From NCBI RefSeq assembly GCF_009725165.1, contig NZ_WNZW01000007.1:1-64000 (forward strand): a DNA stretch of 64,000 nucleotides. The letters are read 5' to 3'. The stretch comes from Paenibacillus woosongensis. Its GTDB lineage: Bacteria; Bacillota; Bacilli; Paenibacillales; Paenibacillaceae. The position numbers and the translations under genes were made by a program. Shown here piece by piece: positions 36,425 through 44,654 of the stretch. A model generated the notes under the pieces. It was given only the letters and a program-made list of their open reading frames with translations. It made no database searches and was not told the origin of the DNA. Every line of letters begins with the position of its first letter. Position 1 is the stretch's first letter.

Positions 36425-36769
36425 TTAAGCCGTATATCTTGCTATAACTAGTACTTTTCCCAAATCCAGCTCCTTCTCGTAAAAGGCAGCCTCTGACTTC
36501 GTGAATCCCAAGGATTCGATCTTGGCGCGAAGTTCGTCGCCGCGCGAACGGAAAAGGTTGGCGATGGCATCGAAGACGCCTTCCTCCTTAATACCGATCT
36601 CATTTGCATCGGATGTGTCTGCAATTCGTTCCGTACGGTCCTGCTCATGGGCGAGCACAAAGATATCGTCCTTCGCGTATCCGGCCGAACGCAGTTCATT
36701 TACGGCTTCTACCGCCTGAACTCCGTTCTGAACCACCTTGGCATAAGACTTCTTGTCCGTCATACTCAT
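36425..36769 (-). CDS. General stress protein 17M/YflT-like
   Basis: 114 residues from ATG 36769 (AAAGGAGAG upstream; ATG 36763 is an alternative). The GSP17M fold is recognisable in YAKVVQNGVQAVEAVNELRSAGYAKDDIFVLAHEQ, a glycine-zipper-free alpha/beta domain shared with YflT. YflT is a sigma-B-dependent general stress protein in B. subtilis. A sigma-B-like promoter lies 60 nt upstream, and the sigB module lies downstream. Biochemical role unknown. Confidence 0.85.
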   Translation of the reverse strand: MSMTDKKSYAKVVQNGVQAVEAVNELRSAGYAKDDIFVLAHEQDRTERIADTSDANEIGIKEEGVFDAIANLFRSRGDELRAKIESLGFTKSEAAFYEKELDLGKVLVIARYTA

Positions 36770-36829
36770 TGTCAGCACTCTCCTTTGTCTATAATGAATC
36801 CTATCCTTCTCCGTCGCCACGGGCTGTTA

Positions 36830-36855
36830 TTACCCTTTTCCGCATCGTTTGAAAC
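36830..36855 (-). promoter_or_regulatory. Sigma-B-type promoter of the GSP17M-like gene
   Basis: Minus strand GTTTCA (36850-36855), 14-nt spacer, GGGTAA (36830-36835). The B. subtilis sigma-B consensus is GTTTAA with GGGTAT at 12-15 nt. Ten of twelve bases match and the gene family is a known sigma-B target. Confidence 0.7.
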
Positions 36856-36885
36856 AGTATATTTCATATTTTTATTTAAACATTG

Positions 36886-37413
36886 TTAAAATGCGATCGT
36901 ATCGAACAAGTCGACGCCTACGATGGCTTTTGTCGCAGGATGGCGATATATTTTTATCGCCGCCAAATCACGGATATATACATCTCCGTCTTCCGCCTTG
37001 AAGTCAGGCTCCCCGAGCGCCTGCGCAAGCTCCTGCTTCTGCAGCGGGAGCCAATGTCCGTTCAATTGGATTTTTGCGGGATAGCCCTCCGCACTTGCGT
37101 CCACGTCCACATGGACATAGTACACCAAATCCTCACTTAATCCGACAGTAAGGTCCTTGTACTCATATTCAGTATAGCCCGAATAAACATCTTTGTTGAT
37201 CGACAGCGGCTTGCCTTTCTTCCGGACGACGCTGTCGCGGTCGTCGAATAGGCTCACCTCGCCCATCGACTCAAATTCCGTAATCGGCATGAGATTGGAT
37301 TGCTGCACCTGGGCAAGTTTCACAGGAAGCCGCGGAACACTGTCCACAGTTGCTGGAGTATGGTCTGGAGAAGCTGTTAAGAGCCCGAGCAGCAATAACA
37401 TCATGTTCAGCAT
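36886..37413 (-). CDS. Secreted or membrane-anchored hypothetical protein
   Basis: About 175 residues from ATG 37413 (AGAGGTGAG upstream). A short hydrophobic N-terminus (MLNMMLLLLGLLTASPDHTPA) looks like a signal peptide or anchor without a lipobox cysteine. The mature part has the pattern SLFDDRDSVVRKKGKPLSINKDVYSGYTEYEYKDLTVGL, similar to small outer-surface proteins that track a repeat-unit domain in spore formers. No function assigned. Lies between two stress genes and in their direction. Confidence 0.55.
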   Translation of the reverse strand: MLNMMLLLLGLLTASPDHTPATVDSVPRLPVKLAQVQQSNLMPITEFESMGEVSLFDDRDSVVRKKGKPLSINKDVYSGYTEYEYKDLTVGLSEDLVYYVHVDVDASAEGYPAKIQLNGHWLPLQKQELAQALGEPDFKAEDGDVYIRDLAAIKIYRHPATKAIVGVDLFDTIAF

Positions 37414-37461
37414 CGTTCTCACCTCTTCTTGGAAACTTGCCGATCCGTTCCTATCCTATGT

Positions 37462-37968
37462 TCACGAGCGGTATTTTTGCCAAACGCCAGAAGCGATATC
37501 CACCCATTTCATCCAGCCGGGGTCCGGCTTGGAATTGGCCGGACCATCGTAGGCCGAGCCATAAGTATGCATAGAACGGTCGATCGGATGTTCTTCATTT
37601 GTTCCCTGCTCCGGTCCAGCCGTGCTTTTCGGTTTATGCGCGGTTTTCTTCACCCTCCCGATGAGCGAAGAGGATACCTGCTTAGCCGCAAGGGTCACCT
37701 CGTTTAATACATCTCCAACGTTCTTCACGGATTCCAGCACGGGATCGAGCTGCTTCATCTTATGCTCGACATCCTCCGTAATGCTATTAGCCTGCCTAAC
37801 GACCTGCTTGACTTCATAGCTGAGTTCATCCACCGTCTTCTGGATTTCCTGCAGCGTCTGGGTCGTTTTATCCAGAGACTTCTCCGCAGCCTGCAAAGTT
37901 TTTACTAGAAAAACGACTAGTACCGCAAATGCTGCGGCAATGATTGCAACACTAATCTGCCAAATCAT
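37462..37968 (-). CDS. DUF948 general stress protein, YtxG-like
   Basis: 168 residues: N-terminal membrane helix (about 4-26), then a long coiled coil (27-105: LDKTTQTLQEIQKTVDELSYEV, ITEDVEHKMKQLDPVLESV) and a polar tail. This is the DUF948/YtxG organisation. In B. subtilis ytxG is cotranscribed with ytxH under sigma-B; here the two lie 13 kb apart. A sigma-B-like promoter lies 46 nt upstream. Confidence 0.85.
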   Translation of the reverse strand: MIWQISVAIIAAAFAVLVVFLVKTLQAAEKSLDKTTQTLQEIQKTVDELSYEVKQVVRQANSITEDVEHKMKQLDPVLESVKNVGDVLNEVTLAAKQVSSSLIGRVKKTAHKPKSTAGPEQGTNEEHPIDRSMHTYGSAYDGPANSKPDPGWMKWVDIASGVWQKYRS

Positions 37969-38014
37969 ACCATTCCCTCTCTTTCCTGTCCTGACTTCCG
38001 TCGATATTTCTTAG

Positions 38015-38040
38015 TTACCCTTGGCCTTTCGGGACGAAAC
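38015..38040 (-). promoter_or_regulatory. Sigma-B-type promoter of the YtxG-like gene
   Basis: Minus strand GTTTCG (38035-38040), 14-nt spacer, GGGTAA (38015-38020). Same spacer and same -10 as the promoter at 36830-36855. Confidence 0.7.
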
Positions 38041-38080
38041 AACGTCTGTCTTAAGGGGGCTTTCTGCATAAACGCCCTCT

Positions 38081-38106
38081 GTTTCATCCAGATTTCACCC
38101 GGTTAA
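38081..38106 (+). promoter_or_regulatory. Sigma-B-type promoter of the DUF1328 gene
   Basis: GTTTCA (38081-38086), 14-nt spacer, GGTTAA (38101-38106), divergent from the previous promoter and about 125 nt before the 54-residue gene. The -10 is one base weaker than GGGTAA. Confidence 0.5.
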
Positions 38107-38230
38107 TGACAACTACAAGCGACGGAACAGCAATTTTGGAATCACTTCTCATAGGACATTTTACACATCCAGCCTGTGTCGCTTTAAGCCTCATACTACA
38201 CTATTTTACTATGAAGGAAAGGTGATTATC

Positions 38231-38395
38231 ATGTTGAAATGGTCAGTTATTTTTCTGATGATAGCGATTATTGCAGGAATTTTCGGATTTTTTAACATTG
38301 TAGCGGCAGCTGCTTCGATCGCTAAAGTGCTTTTCTTCATTTTCCTCGTCTTGTTCGTGATTTCTCTCTTCACCGGACGGAGCCGTTCACTTTAA
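38231..38395 (+). CDS. DUF1328 small membrane protein (YtjA-like)
   Basis: 54 residues, [19 protein letters not shown] to [10 protein letters not shown], with two hydrophobic helices. The start, the AAAGVA-type centre ([19 protein letters not shown]) and the length match the DUF1328/YtjA family of tiny stress-induced membrane proteins. GAAAGGTG precedes the ATG. A probable member of the local sigma-B group. Confidence 0.85.
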   Translation: MLKWSVIFLMIAIIAGIFGFFNIVAAAASIAKVLFFIFLVLFVISLFTGRSRSL

Positions 38396-38426
38396 ATAGA
38401 TAAGATCATCATCCGGCTTAGTCCAT

Positions 38427-38472
38427 CAACAAAAAGGCGGCGCTTCATGACGAAGCAGCCGCCTTTTTGTTG
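38427..38472. terminator. Bidirectional terminator
   Basis: A 15-bp outer stem (CAACAAAAAGGCGGC with GCCGCCTTTTTGTTG) plus an inner CTTC/GAAG hairpin lies between the DUF1328 gene and the convergent 194-residue gene. Confidence 0.85.
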
Positions 38473-38474
38473 CA

Positions 38475-39059
38475 TTAGTAGGAAGACAAGTACCGTGCGA
38501 TTTCAAGCCAATCCAGTGTGAGCTTAACCGTTATTTGCTGATCGTGGAAGACTATGTCCCGGATGACAACCGGATCAGGCATAAAGGGACCGGGATCCAC
38601 TTCCACCTTCCCCAGCCCGAAGATTTGCGGTGGCAGTGACAGACTTCTGACCCTGACTTCTTCCGGGATCAAAACTAACCGGTCACGCGAATATTCCATG
38701 ACATACCGGGCCTCCCCCCCGAACTCCAAAGCCCCCCAGGCGCCGTTCAAATAGACCGTAAGCCGATGGCCGGCAAGCTCGAACTGCGTGCCCGTGATCT
38801 TAACGGGGAGTTCGCCCCGGCTCTGCAGGGCGCGGATCAAATTTTGCTTGGCCAGATCATTCAATTCCTTCTCCGTCAGCTCCACTTCCGGCCTGCGGGT
38901 TTCGATCATCCTTTCCAGCTTGTCCTTCCAGCGTATTTCCGAGTAATTTAAATCAAGGCTGCGCTCCGGGCGGATATACCAGACTACAGCAGCCGCAAGC
39001 AATGCAAATACTAGCAGAAGCAAGAGCAGCCGCCGCCCCCTTGACCGTCTTTTTTTCAC
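38475..39059 (-). CDS. Membrane-anchored hypothetical protein
   Basis: About 194 residues from GTG 39059 (AAGGAGCG upstream). A basic N-terminus and one membrane helix (about 12-30) precede an extracytoplasmic domain with alternating beta strands (LPVKITGTQFELAGHRLTVYLNGAWGALEFGGEARYV). I do not recognise the family; a relation to YpmS/DUF2140-like anchored proteins is possible but unproven. Monocistronic, with the shared bidirectional terminator. Confidence 0.6.
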   Translation of the reverse strand: MKKRRSRGRRLLLLLLVFALLAAAVVWYIRPERSLDLNYSEIRWKDKLERMIETRRPEVELTEKELNDLAKQNLIRALQSRGELPVKITGTQFELAGHRLTVYLNGAWGALEFGGEARYVMEYSRDRLVLIPEEVRVRSLSLPPQIFGLGKVEVDPGPFMPDPVVIRDIVFHDQQITVKLTLDWLEIARYLSSY

Positions 39060-39187
39060 GCCAAATCGCTCCTTTAACAACCCATTTATTAAAATCTATC
39101 ATTTATCATGATTCTGAAGTTGCTTGATTGTTTATTACATAAGTACGACATAGAATACAACCAAATATATTCAAGGAGGAGTTTCAA

Positions 39188-39511
39188 TTGAAAAAATTTG
39201 CAGCCATTACCGCTTCTGTCATTATTTCCGCCGCCCTGGCTACCGGAGCCTCAGCAGCTGAAGCCGATCCTGCCGTGCCGGTTCTCGACGAACCTATCAT
39301 TCAAGCTGAACACACGGTGATCGCCCCGAACCCGATTGAATTGTTAAGCATTACTAGCTTCTATAGCGCTCCGAACGGCGATATGCTAAGCGCCCTTGCC
39401 CCGCAATCGGTACATCCGACTGGCCAAATCATCGACGATTGGGTGGAAATATACACTTGGCTCGGCAAAGCCTGGATTTACGTTCCAAACTATGTGCCGG
39501 ACTATAGCTAA
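39188..39511 (+). CDS. Small secreted protein of unknown function
   Basis: 107 residues from TTG 39188 (AAGGAGGAG at 6-nt spacing). A clear Sec signal peptide ends near ASA-AEA (about 23-25). The mature 80 residues are proline-rich and end in a WVEIYTWLGKAWIYVPNYVP motif like the W/Y-rich strand of SH3b-type or cell-wall-binding modules. No family recognised. Terminator follows. Confidence 0.6.
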   Translation: MKKFAAITASVIISAALATGASAAEADPAVPVLDEPIIQAEHTVIAPNPIELLSITSFYSAPNGDMLSALAPQSVHPTGQIIDDWVEIYTWLGKAWIYVPNYVPDYS

Positions 39512-39542
39512 TATATAACATAGAATCAGGCCTTAATGCACG

Positions 39543-39591
39543 AATCGCTCCGCAGAGTCAGGGATTTCCCGGGTTCTGCGGAGCGATTTTT
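39543..39591 (+). terminator. Intrinsic terminator
   Basis: A 14-bp stem AATCGCTCCGCAGA/TCTGCGGAGCGATT with an 18-nt loop, followed by TTTAG. It could also serve the convergent NlpC/P60 gene. Confidence 0.75.
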
Positions 39592-39605
39592 AGTTTGGGG
39601 CTAAA

Positions 39606-40646
39606 CTATTTCAGCACGCTGCCCCCGTATAGAAAACGATGTTCCCACGCACCATCGAACTTATCAATCCGGACGCCGCCCGATTTGACAGAATAAGTAT
39701 GCAGCAATTGGCCGTTGCCGATATACATGGCAACATGCGTAATCCGTTCCTTATCCCTGTTGATCCCCTTGTAAGCCGAAGCAGACGAGCCTTTATAGCT
39801 CATGAAAAAGACCAGATCCCCGGCCTTCAGATCGCTAATCCGATATACTGGCTGGCTGTTCTCCTTGATCCACGCTCCTTGCTTCCGGGAGTCGGACGGG
39901 AGCGTAATGCCAAGGGCTTTCTTATAAATATGTTTTACGAAATCGGAGCAGTCGAAGGTCGCCGTCGTATTTCGGTTGGATCCGAATTCGTAAGGCGTAC
40001 CCATATACTGCTTGCCCGTTTGGATCACTTTATCCACCTGCTGTTTGATATTCGCCGGAATGGATGGCTGAGGAGCAGGGGCAGATGAACCGCCGTTCCC
40101 TTGGGAGGCACCTCCCTTGGTGATCTCAATATATTTGCTCGATGAGCTGACATAACCAGTCAAGCCACTATCGCTCTTTACCTTGTAAAATGATTTGTTG
40201 GTTTGTTCCAAAATAGTAACGCCAGTGCCTTTCTTCAGCATCGTAATGATTTTCCCCGACGTCGATGGCGCTGTGCGCAGATTCACCCCGTAGATAACGC
40301 GGCCGCTTTGCTTCGTCTCCGCTGAGCCCGGTGCAGAAGCCGTACCATTAACCGTGATATATTTTGGCGCCGCGCTCACATATCCGACATTCCCTCCGGC
40401 ATCCTTCACCTTATAGAAATAGCTGTTGCTTTGTTCCAGAATTTGCACCGGCGTCCCCTTCTTCAAAGAGCCGATGACCTTTCCTGACAGAGACGGCTTG
40501 TCTCGCAAATTAACGCCTGCTACGATCTGGCCCGTAGACTGCACCGCACTCTGGGATGAAGCCGCCGCCGAAGTCAACGCCGGCATGGAAGAATAAATGG
40601 ATAATGCCATGGCACTCGATAATAAAATCGCCACACTCCGTTTCAT
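39606..40646 (-). CDS. Secreted NlpC/P60 peptidoglycan endopeptidase with two SH3b domains
   Basis: 346 residues: signal peptide (about 1-28), SH3b repeats at about 38-97 and 113-175 (both with VNLR...PS..GK), a Pro/Ser linker, then NlpC/P60 (about 205-346). The catalytic triad is Cys233 in TFDCSDFVKHIY, His304 in ITHVAMYIG and His316 in LLHTYSV. It likely cleaves D-Glu-mDAP-type stem peptide bonds in the wall. A TATAAT-bearing promoter lies near 40714-40720 on the minus strand. Confidence 0.92.
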   Translation of the reverse strand: MKRSVAILLSSAMALSIYSSMPALTSAAASSQSAVQSTGQIVAGVNLRDKPSLSGKVIGSLKKGTPVQILEQSNSYFYKVKDAGGNVGYVSAAPKYITVNGTASAPGSAETKQSGRVIYGVNLRTAPSTSGKIITMLKKGTGVTILEQTNKSFYKVKSDSGLTGYVSSSSKYIEITKGGASQGNGGSSAPAPQPSIPANIKQQVDKVIQTGKQYMGTPYEFGSNRNTTATFDCSDFVKHIYKKALGITLPSDSRKQGAWIKENSQPVYRISDLKAGDLVFFMSYKGSSASAYKGINRDKERITHVAMYIGNGQLLHTYSVKSGGVRIDKFDGAWEHRFLYGGSVLK

Positions 40647-40845
40647 TGATGAAAACCTCCTAGATGTAGTTGGAAATATGGGGTATTCTGTTAATTCCTC
40701 CTTTCTTTTTAACTTCTAACCATTATATCCTTTGTCGATAAATGTCTAAATAAGTCGATTTTCGTGTTATGTATTTGACCAAGCTACGAAATACCTAGTA
40801 TAAATTCCGAAAATAGGTCTTAGTACCTTTTCACCCCAATATAAA

Positions 40846-40884
40846 AAACCGTCAGAGCATGTACACTCTAACGGTTCTTTTCTA
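40846..40884 (-). terminator. Terminator of the cation efflux gene
   Basis: Minus-strand arms ACCGTTAGAG and CTCTGACGGT (one mismatch, 8-nt loop) are followed by TTTTTTA. The first arm overlaps the last few nucleotides around the stop. Confidence 0.75.
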
Positions 40885-41754
40885 CGTCCCTGTCTTTGGT
40901 TCAACATGGACGTGAACATGCATGACGTTGCGGATGCGCCGCATCTGCTCCTCAACGCGATCGCTGATTTCGTGGCTCTCCATCACGGTAAGCAGCGGGT
41001 CAACTTCGATGACGACGTCCACCAGCACATGATTGCCGTGAACGCGCGCCTTCACGTCCCGTATCCCCTCTACGCCTTGAATTCTTGAAATGGAGCTCCG
41101 CAAATCTCCCAGCTCGCTCTCGTCGAAGCCGTCGGTCAACCGATGCGTCGAGTCCCTGAATATATCCCAGGCCGTCTTGCAAATTAACAGGCCGACTGCA
41201 AAGGCGGCAACGGTATCCAGCCATGGAAGCCCGAATTGCGCGCCGATAATTCCGATGGCCGCCCCGATACTCACCAATGCATCAGAAAAATTATCCTTGG
41301 CCGCTGCCATTAGCGCCTGATTGTTAATCTGCTTCGCCAGCCTGCGATTATAGGCATAAACGAGCCACATCGCCGCCGCACAGATCAATGCAACCCCTGC
41401 CGAGCGAATATCCGGCTCAGTCTCTGTTCCAGACACAAGCGAACGAATCGAACCGTAAATGACTTGAATTCCTACCATCGCCATAATAAAAGAGGCCACT
41501 AAAGCAGCAATTGTCTCCGCTCGCATATGCCCGTACGCGTGATCGGAATCAGGCGGTTTCTGGGATATGCGCAATCCTATCAATACCGCAAGCGAAGCCA
41601 CGATATCGGTTACGTTGTTGAAGCCATCTGCCAAAAGGGCGCTCGATGCAAAGAGATATCCGCAAATCAGTTTGAATGCAGATAGAACCAGGTAAGCGGA
41701 AATGCTGATCCAGGCTCCCCGCTCTCCTTTGCGTATATCTTTATAAATGTCCAA
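40882..41754 (-). CDS. Cation diffusion facilitator family transporter
   Basis: 290 residues, six transmembrane helices (about 14-190), then a cytoplasmic ferredoxin-like domain (about 205-285) ending in His-rich HVHVHVE. Metal-site motifs are ADGFNNVTDIVA in TM2 and KDNFSDALVS in TM5, with the HAYGHMRAE loop. Asn at the TM2 site instead of His points away from Zn and toward Mn or Fe; B. subtilis MneP/MneS are Mn exporters of this kind. Metal specificity is inference. Confidence 0.88.
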   Translation of the reverse strand: MDIYKDIRKGERGAWISISAYLVLSAFKLICGYLFASSALLADGFNNVTDIVASLAVLIGLRISQKPPDSDHAYGHMRAETIAALVASFIMAMVGIQVIYGSIRSLVSGTETEPDIRSAGVALICAAAMWLVYAYNRRLAKQINNQALMAAAKDNFSDALVSIGAAIGIIGAQFGLPWLDTVAAFAVGLLICKTAWDIFRDSTHRLTDGFDESELGDLRSSISRIQGVEGIRDVKARVHGNHVLVDVVIEVDPLLTVMESHEISDRVEEQMRRIRNVMHVHVHVEPKTGT

Positions 41755-41948
41755 ATCTGCACCTCCAGCTCCTTCTCTATTTGAAAAACAAAATATGGTT
41801 ATATCATCGTAGCAAATGAACTTCGTGTGAGTCTAGAGAAACAGTGTTGCCCCGGGCTAAAGCAAACGTTATTCATTATTCCCGTTGTCCAATAATTTAA
41901 AAACGTATAGAATAAGAGCAACCCCTTTCCCTATAGGAGATGATTGAC

Positions 41949-42137
41949 ATGTCAGAAAGCAACGAACCGCGGAAAATCGACTTGGCCGAAGCGATGCGCC
42001 AGAAGCTGCAGCAAAAAAAACAGCAGCAGGCTGCGGCGAACAAGCCAGGATTCTCCGGAAACCAACAGACAAAAACGTTGAAGAGCCAGAACAATAAAAA
42101 GCCGAATAACCAGCGTCGCCGTACAGGCGGGTCATAG
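41949..42137 (+). CDS. Small basic hypothetical protein
   Basis: 62 residues from ATG 41949 (TAGGAG at 9-nt spacing; the ATG at 41940 is too close). Gln/Lys/Asn-rich, probably disordered, with LAEAMRQKLQQKKQQQAAANK and a RRR tail; it could be nucleic-acid-associated. The promoter TTGTCC-N17-TAGAAT is just upstream. No family recognised. Confidence 0.5.
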   Translation: MSESNEPRKIDLAEAMRQKLQQKKQQQAAANKPGFSGNQQTKTLKSQNNKKPNNQRRRTGGS

Positions 42138-42160
42138 GAGAAGCTGCTCCAAGACGCAAA

Positions 42161-42440
42161 AGAGGGTGTCCCAAAAATAAACCTTGGAGCACTCTCACCA
42201 GCAAAATAGGATAGAAATCGTAAAAAAACCAAGGAACTAAGCCGTTTGTTCTCGCTCAGCTCCTTGGTTTTTGGCATCGACGGCGGCGCTCTTAAGCAGA
42301 TTGTGGGCAAGGGAAAGCCACCCGATCTCCAGATTTACTGTTGATAAGCCTCGAGGCAGGAATCTTTTGAAGTCCCGGTCGTTCTTCATATCGTCAAACA
42401 CCGGCTCCGGCTCGAGCATTCGCGCTCTCTATCACCGGTT
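42161..42440 (-). mobile_element. Relic of an IS1182-type insertion sequence (transposase C-terminus)
   Basis: On the minus strand 42237-42419 encodes 60 residues, with VFDDMKNDRDFKRFLPRG and VNLEIGWLSLAHNLLK. This is the C-terminal end of an IS1182-family DDE transposase; in-frame stops lie just upstream and the catalytic part is gone. GAGGGTGTCCCAAAA at 42162-42176 resembles the terminal inverted repeat of such elements. A hairpin at 42222-42272 (ACCAAGGA/TCCTTGGT, T-rich) is the transposase's terminator. No intact second end found. Confidence 0.75.
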
Positions 42441-42792
42441 GCCCTTGATGAGACCAATTACACTCCCCCCCTCACGCCGAGCATGAATCGCGGATTTCAC
42501 GTTTTAAATGGAATTATAGTAGTTAGTGTTCGCGGTAAAGAATGAAAAGTAAATTTAAATGGATTTTATGTCTTTGGAAAAAGGAAATTGTCCATTATGG
42601 GCGGAATTCTTGATTTTAGGTGCATAAAATCCATTTAATCCATTAAACCATTCGTTTAGGGCATAATAGATACATGAATTCCATTTAGTCCGGACTGCTT
42701 ATGTTTAACAGTTATATGAGATGAACTAGAGAAGAAATGCAGGTAAGGGAGAAATTGATTCACAGAAGTTGATTCCAGTTCCACTGAAACGG
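42441..42792. repeat. Gene-free AT-rich stretch with AAATGGA-type inverted repeats
   Basis: I find no gene here. A perfect 16-bp inverted repeat, TTAAATGGATTTTATG (42555-42570) with CATAAAATCCATTTAA (42623-42638), encloses 52 nt. Partial copies of the same core occur at about 42507 (TAAATGGAATT), 42640 (CCATTAAACC) and 42679 (CCATTTAGTCC). It directly follows the IS relic and may be degraded mobile DNA or a dispersed intergenic repeat. Confidence 0.5.
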
Positions 42793-42843
42793 AGAAAGGG
42801 GCGCCCCTCAGTCACCTATGTGACTTATGGGACAGCCCCTTCT
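42793..42843 (-). terminator. Terminator of the ABC-F gene
   Basis: A long imperfect hairpin with outer arms AGAAGGGGC and GCCCCTTTCT and inner arms AGTCAC/GTGACT lies 23 nt after the ABC-F stop. The U-tract is weak. Confidence 0.55.
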
Positions 42844-42865
42844 GCATTTAGCGCCAGGTTGGCGA

Positions 42866-44491
42866 TTATTTCTCTTCAGGATACATTTGCTTGCGCAGAT
42901 TTTGAATTTCTTCGCTCTCCAGGTATTCATCGTAGGTCATAACGCGGTCGATGATGCCGTTTGGCGTAATTTCAATGATCCGGTTAGCAATCGTCTGGAT
43001 GAACTGATGGTCATGTGACGTGAACAGAATCGTGCCGTCGAAATCGATCAAGCCGTTATTCAGTGCCGTAATGGACTCCAAGTCCAAGTGGTTCGTCGGC
43101 TCGTCGAACAGAAGCACGTTCGCGCCGTTCAGCATCATTTTCGCCAGCATACACCGAACCTTCTCGCCCCCGGACAGCACGCTCGCCTTCTTCAGCGCCT
43201 CTTCCCCGGAGAACAGCATCCGGCCCAGGAAGCCGCGGAGGAAGGTCTCATCCTGGTCGTGCGAATATTCACGCAGCCATTCAACCAGATTGAGGTTGAC
43301 GCCGTCGAAATATTTAGAGTTATCCTTAGGGAAATACGCCTGTGACGTCGTTACGCCCCAGCTGTACTCTCCAGCGTCCGCTTCCAGTTCGCCCATTACG
43401 ATTTGGAAGAAGGTCGTCTTCGCCAGGCCGTTCGGCCCAACAAAGGCAATTTTGTCGCCTTTATTAACAACGAAGCTGACGTTATCCAGCACTTTCTCGC
43501 TTTCCACCGTCTTGGTCAAGCCCTCGACGCTCAGAAGCTGCTTGCCCGCCTCGCGTTCGGACTTAAAGTGCAGGAACGGATATTTCCGGTTCGAAGGACG
43601 GATATCATCGAGCGTGATTTTGTCCAGCTGCTTCTTCCGGGATGTAGCCTGCTTCGATTTCGAAGCATTTGCGGAGAAACGCTGAATAAACGCTTGAAGC
43701 TCTTTGATCTTCTCTTCCTTCTTCTTGTTCGCATCACGCTGCAGCTGCAGCGCCAATTGACTAGATTCATACCAGAAGTCATAGTTTCCGACATAGAGCT
43801 GTATTTTGCCGAAGTCGATGTCCGCGATATGCGTACAAACCTTGTTCAAGAAGTGACGGTCGTGAGATACGACGATAACTGTTCCCTCATAGTCCATGAG
43901 GAAGTTCTCGAGCCATTGGATCGATTCCAAATCCAAATGGTTCGTCGGCTCATCCAGCAGCAGGTTGTTCGGGCGGCCGAACAAAGCCTGGGCCAGTAAC
44001 ACCCGCACCTTCTCGTTGCCGCTTAGCTCAGCCATCTTCTTGTCATGAAGCTCACGCGGAATTCCGAGCCCGATCAGGAGCGCAGCAGCATCCGGCTCCG
44101 CATCCCAGCCGTTCAGCTCCGCGAACTCCCCTTCCAGTTCCCCGGCCCGCATGCCGTCCTCTTCGGAGAAATCCGCCTTGGCATACAGAGCGTCCTTCTC
44201 CTTCATGATGGAATACAGACGGGTATGCCCCATGATCACCGTCTCCAGGACAGGGTACTCGTCATATTCGTAATGGTTCTGCTTCAGCACCGCCAGGCGC
44301 TCGTTCGGCGTCATATGCACTTCGCCCTGGTTCGGCTCGATCTCTCCGGACAGAATTTTGAGGAAGGTTGATTTCCCCGCCCCGTTCGCACCGATGAGGC
44401 CGTAGCAGTTCCCCGGCGTAAATTTTATATTCACATCTTCAAAAAGTGCTCGTTTTCCATAGCGGAGCGTTACACCAGTAGTACTTATCAT
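42866..44491 (-). CDS. ABC-F family ATPase (YkpA/YbiT type)
   Basis: 541 residues with two ABC domains and no membrane segments. First domain: Walker A GANGAGKST, signature LSGNEKVRV, Walker B NLLLDEPTNHLDLES. A charged interdomain linker (about 245-310, KKKEEKIKELQAFIQRFSANASKSKQ) is the ABC-F hallmark. Second domain: Walker A GPNGLAKTT, signature LSGGEKVRC, Walker B VLLFDEPTNHLDLES. ABC-F proteins act on ribosomes in translation or antibiotic protection. The GLAKT variant in the second Walker A is non-canonical. Confidence 0.9.
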   Translation of the reverse strand: MISTTGVTLRYGKRALFEDVNIKFTPGNCYGLIGANGAGKSTFLKILSGEIEPNQGEVHMTPNERLAVLKQNHYEYDEYPVLETVIMGHTRLYSIMKEKDALYAKADFSEEDGMRAGELEGEFAELNGWDAEPDAAALLIGLGIPRELHDKKMAELSGNEKVRVLLAQALFGRPNNLLLDEPTNHLDLESIQWLENFLMDYEGTVIVVSHDRHFLNKVCTHIADIDFGKIQLYVGNYDFWYESSQLALQLQRDANKKKEEKIKELQAFIQRFSANASKSKQATSRKKQLDKITLDDIRPSNRKYPFLHFKSEREAGKQLLSVEGLTKTVESEKVLDNVSFVVNKGDKIAFVGPNGLAKTTFFQIVMGELEADAGEYSWGVTTSQAYFPKDNSKYFDGVNLNLVEWLREYSHDQDETFLRGFLGRMLFSGEEALKKASVLSGGEKVRCMLAKMMLNGANVLLFDEPTNHLDLESITALNNGLIDFDGTILFTSHDHQFIQTIANRIIEITPNGIIDRVMTYDEYLESEEIQNLRKQMYPEEK

Positions 44492-44587
44492 TTCGGCATT
44501 ACCATCCTTTATTAATAATACACACTGGTCAACATTATAGCATAAATCATGGCCGCTCGCCCCAGTTGAAAACGATTTGCCCGCAAA

Positions 44588-44613
44588 AAAAGACGCACGT
44601 CATGTGCGTCTTT
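44588..44613 (-). terminator. Intrinsic terminator
   Basis: Minus-strand stem AAAGACGCAC/GTGCGTCTTT followed by TTTTGC, 40 nt after the MBL hydrolase stop. Confidence 0.8.
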
Positions 44614-44654
44614 GCAGTCATGCATATCCTTCGTACGGTCTTGGCTGGAATCCG

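Noticed and set aside
42866-44491. Second ABC domain of the ABC-F protein inactive because of GLAKT in Walker A
   Set aside because: The lysine and threonine are kept, and I recall similar variants in this subfamily. One substitution is not enough to call it dead.
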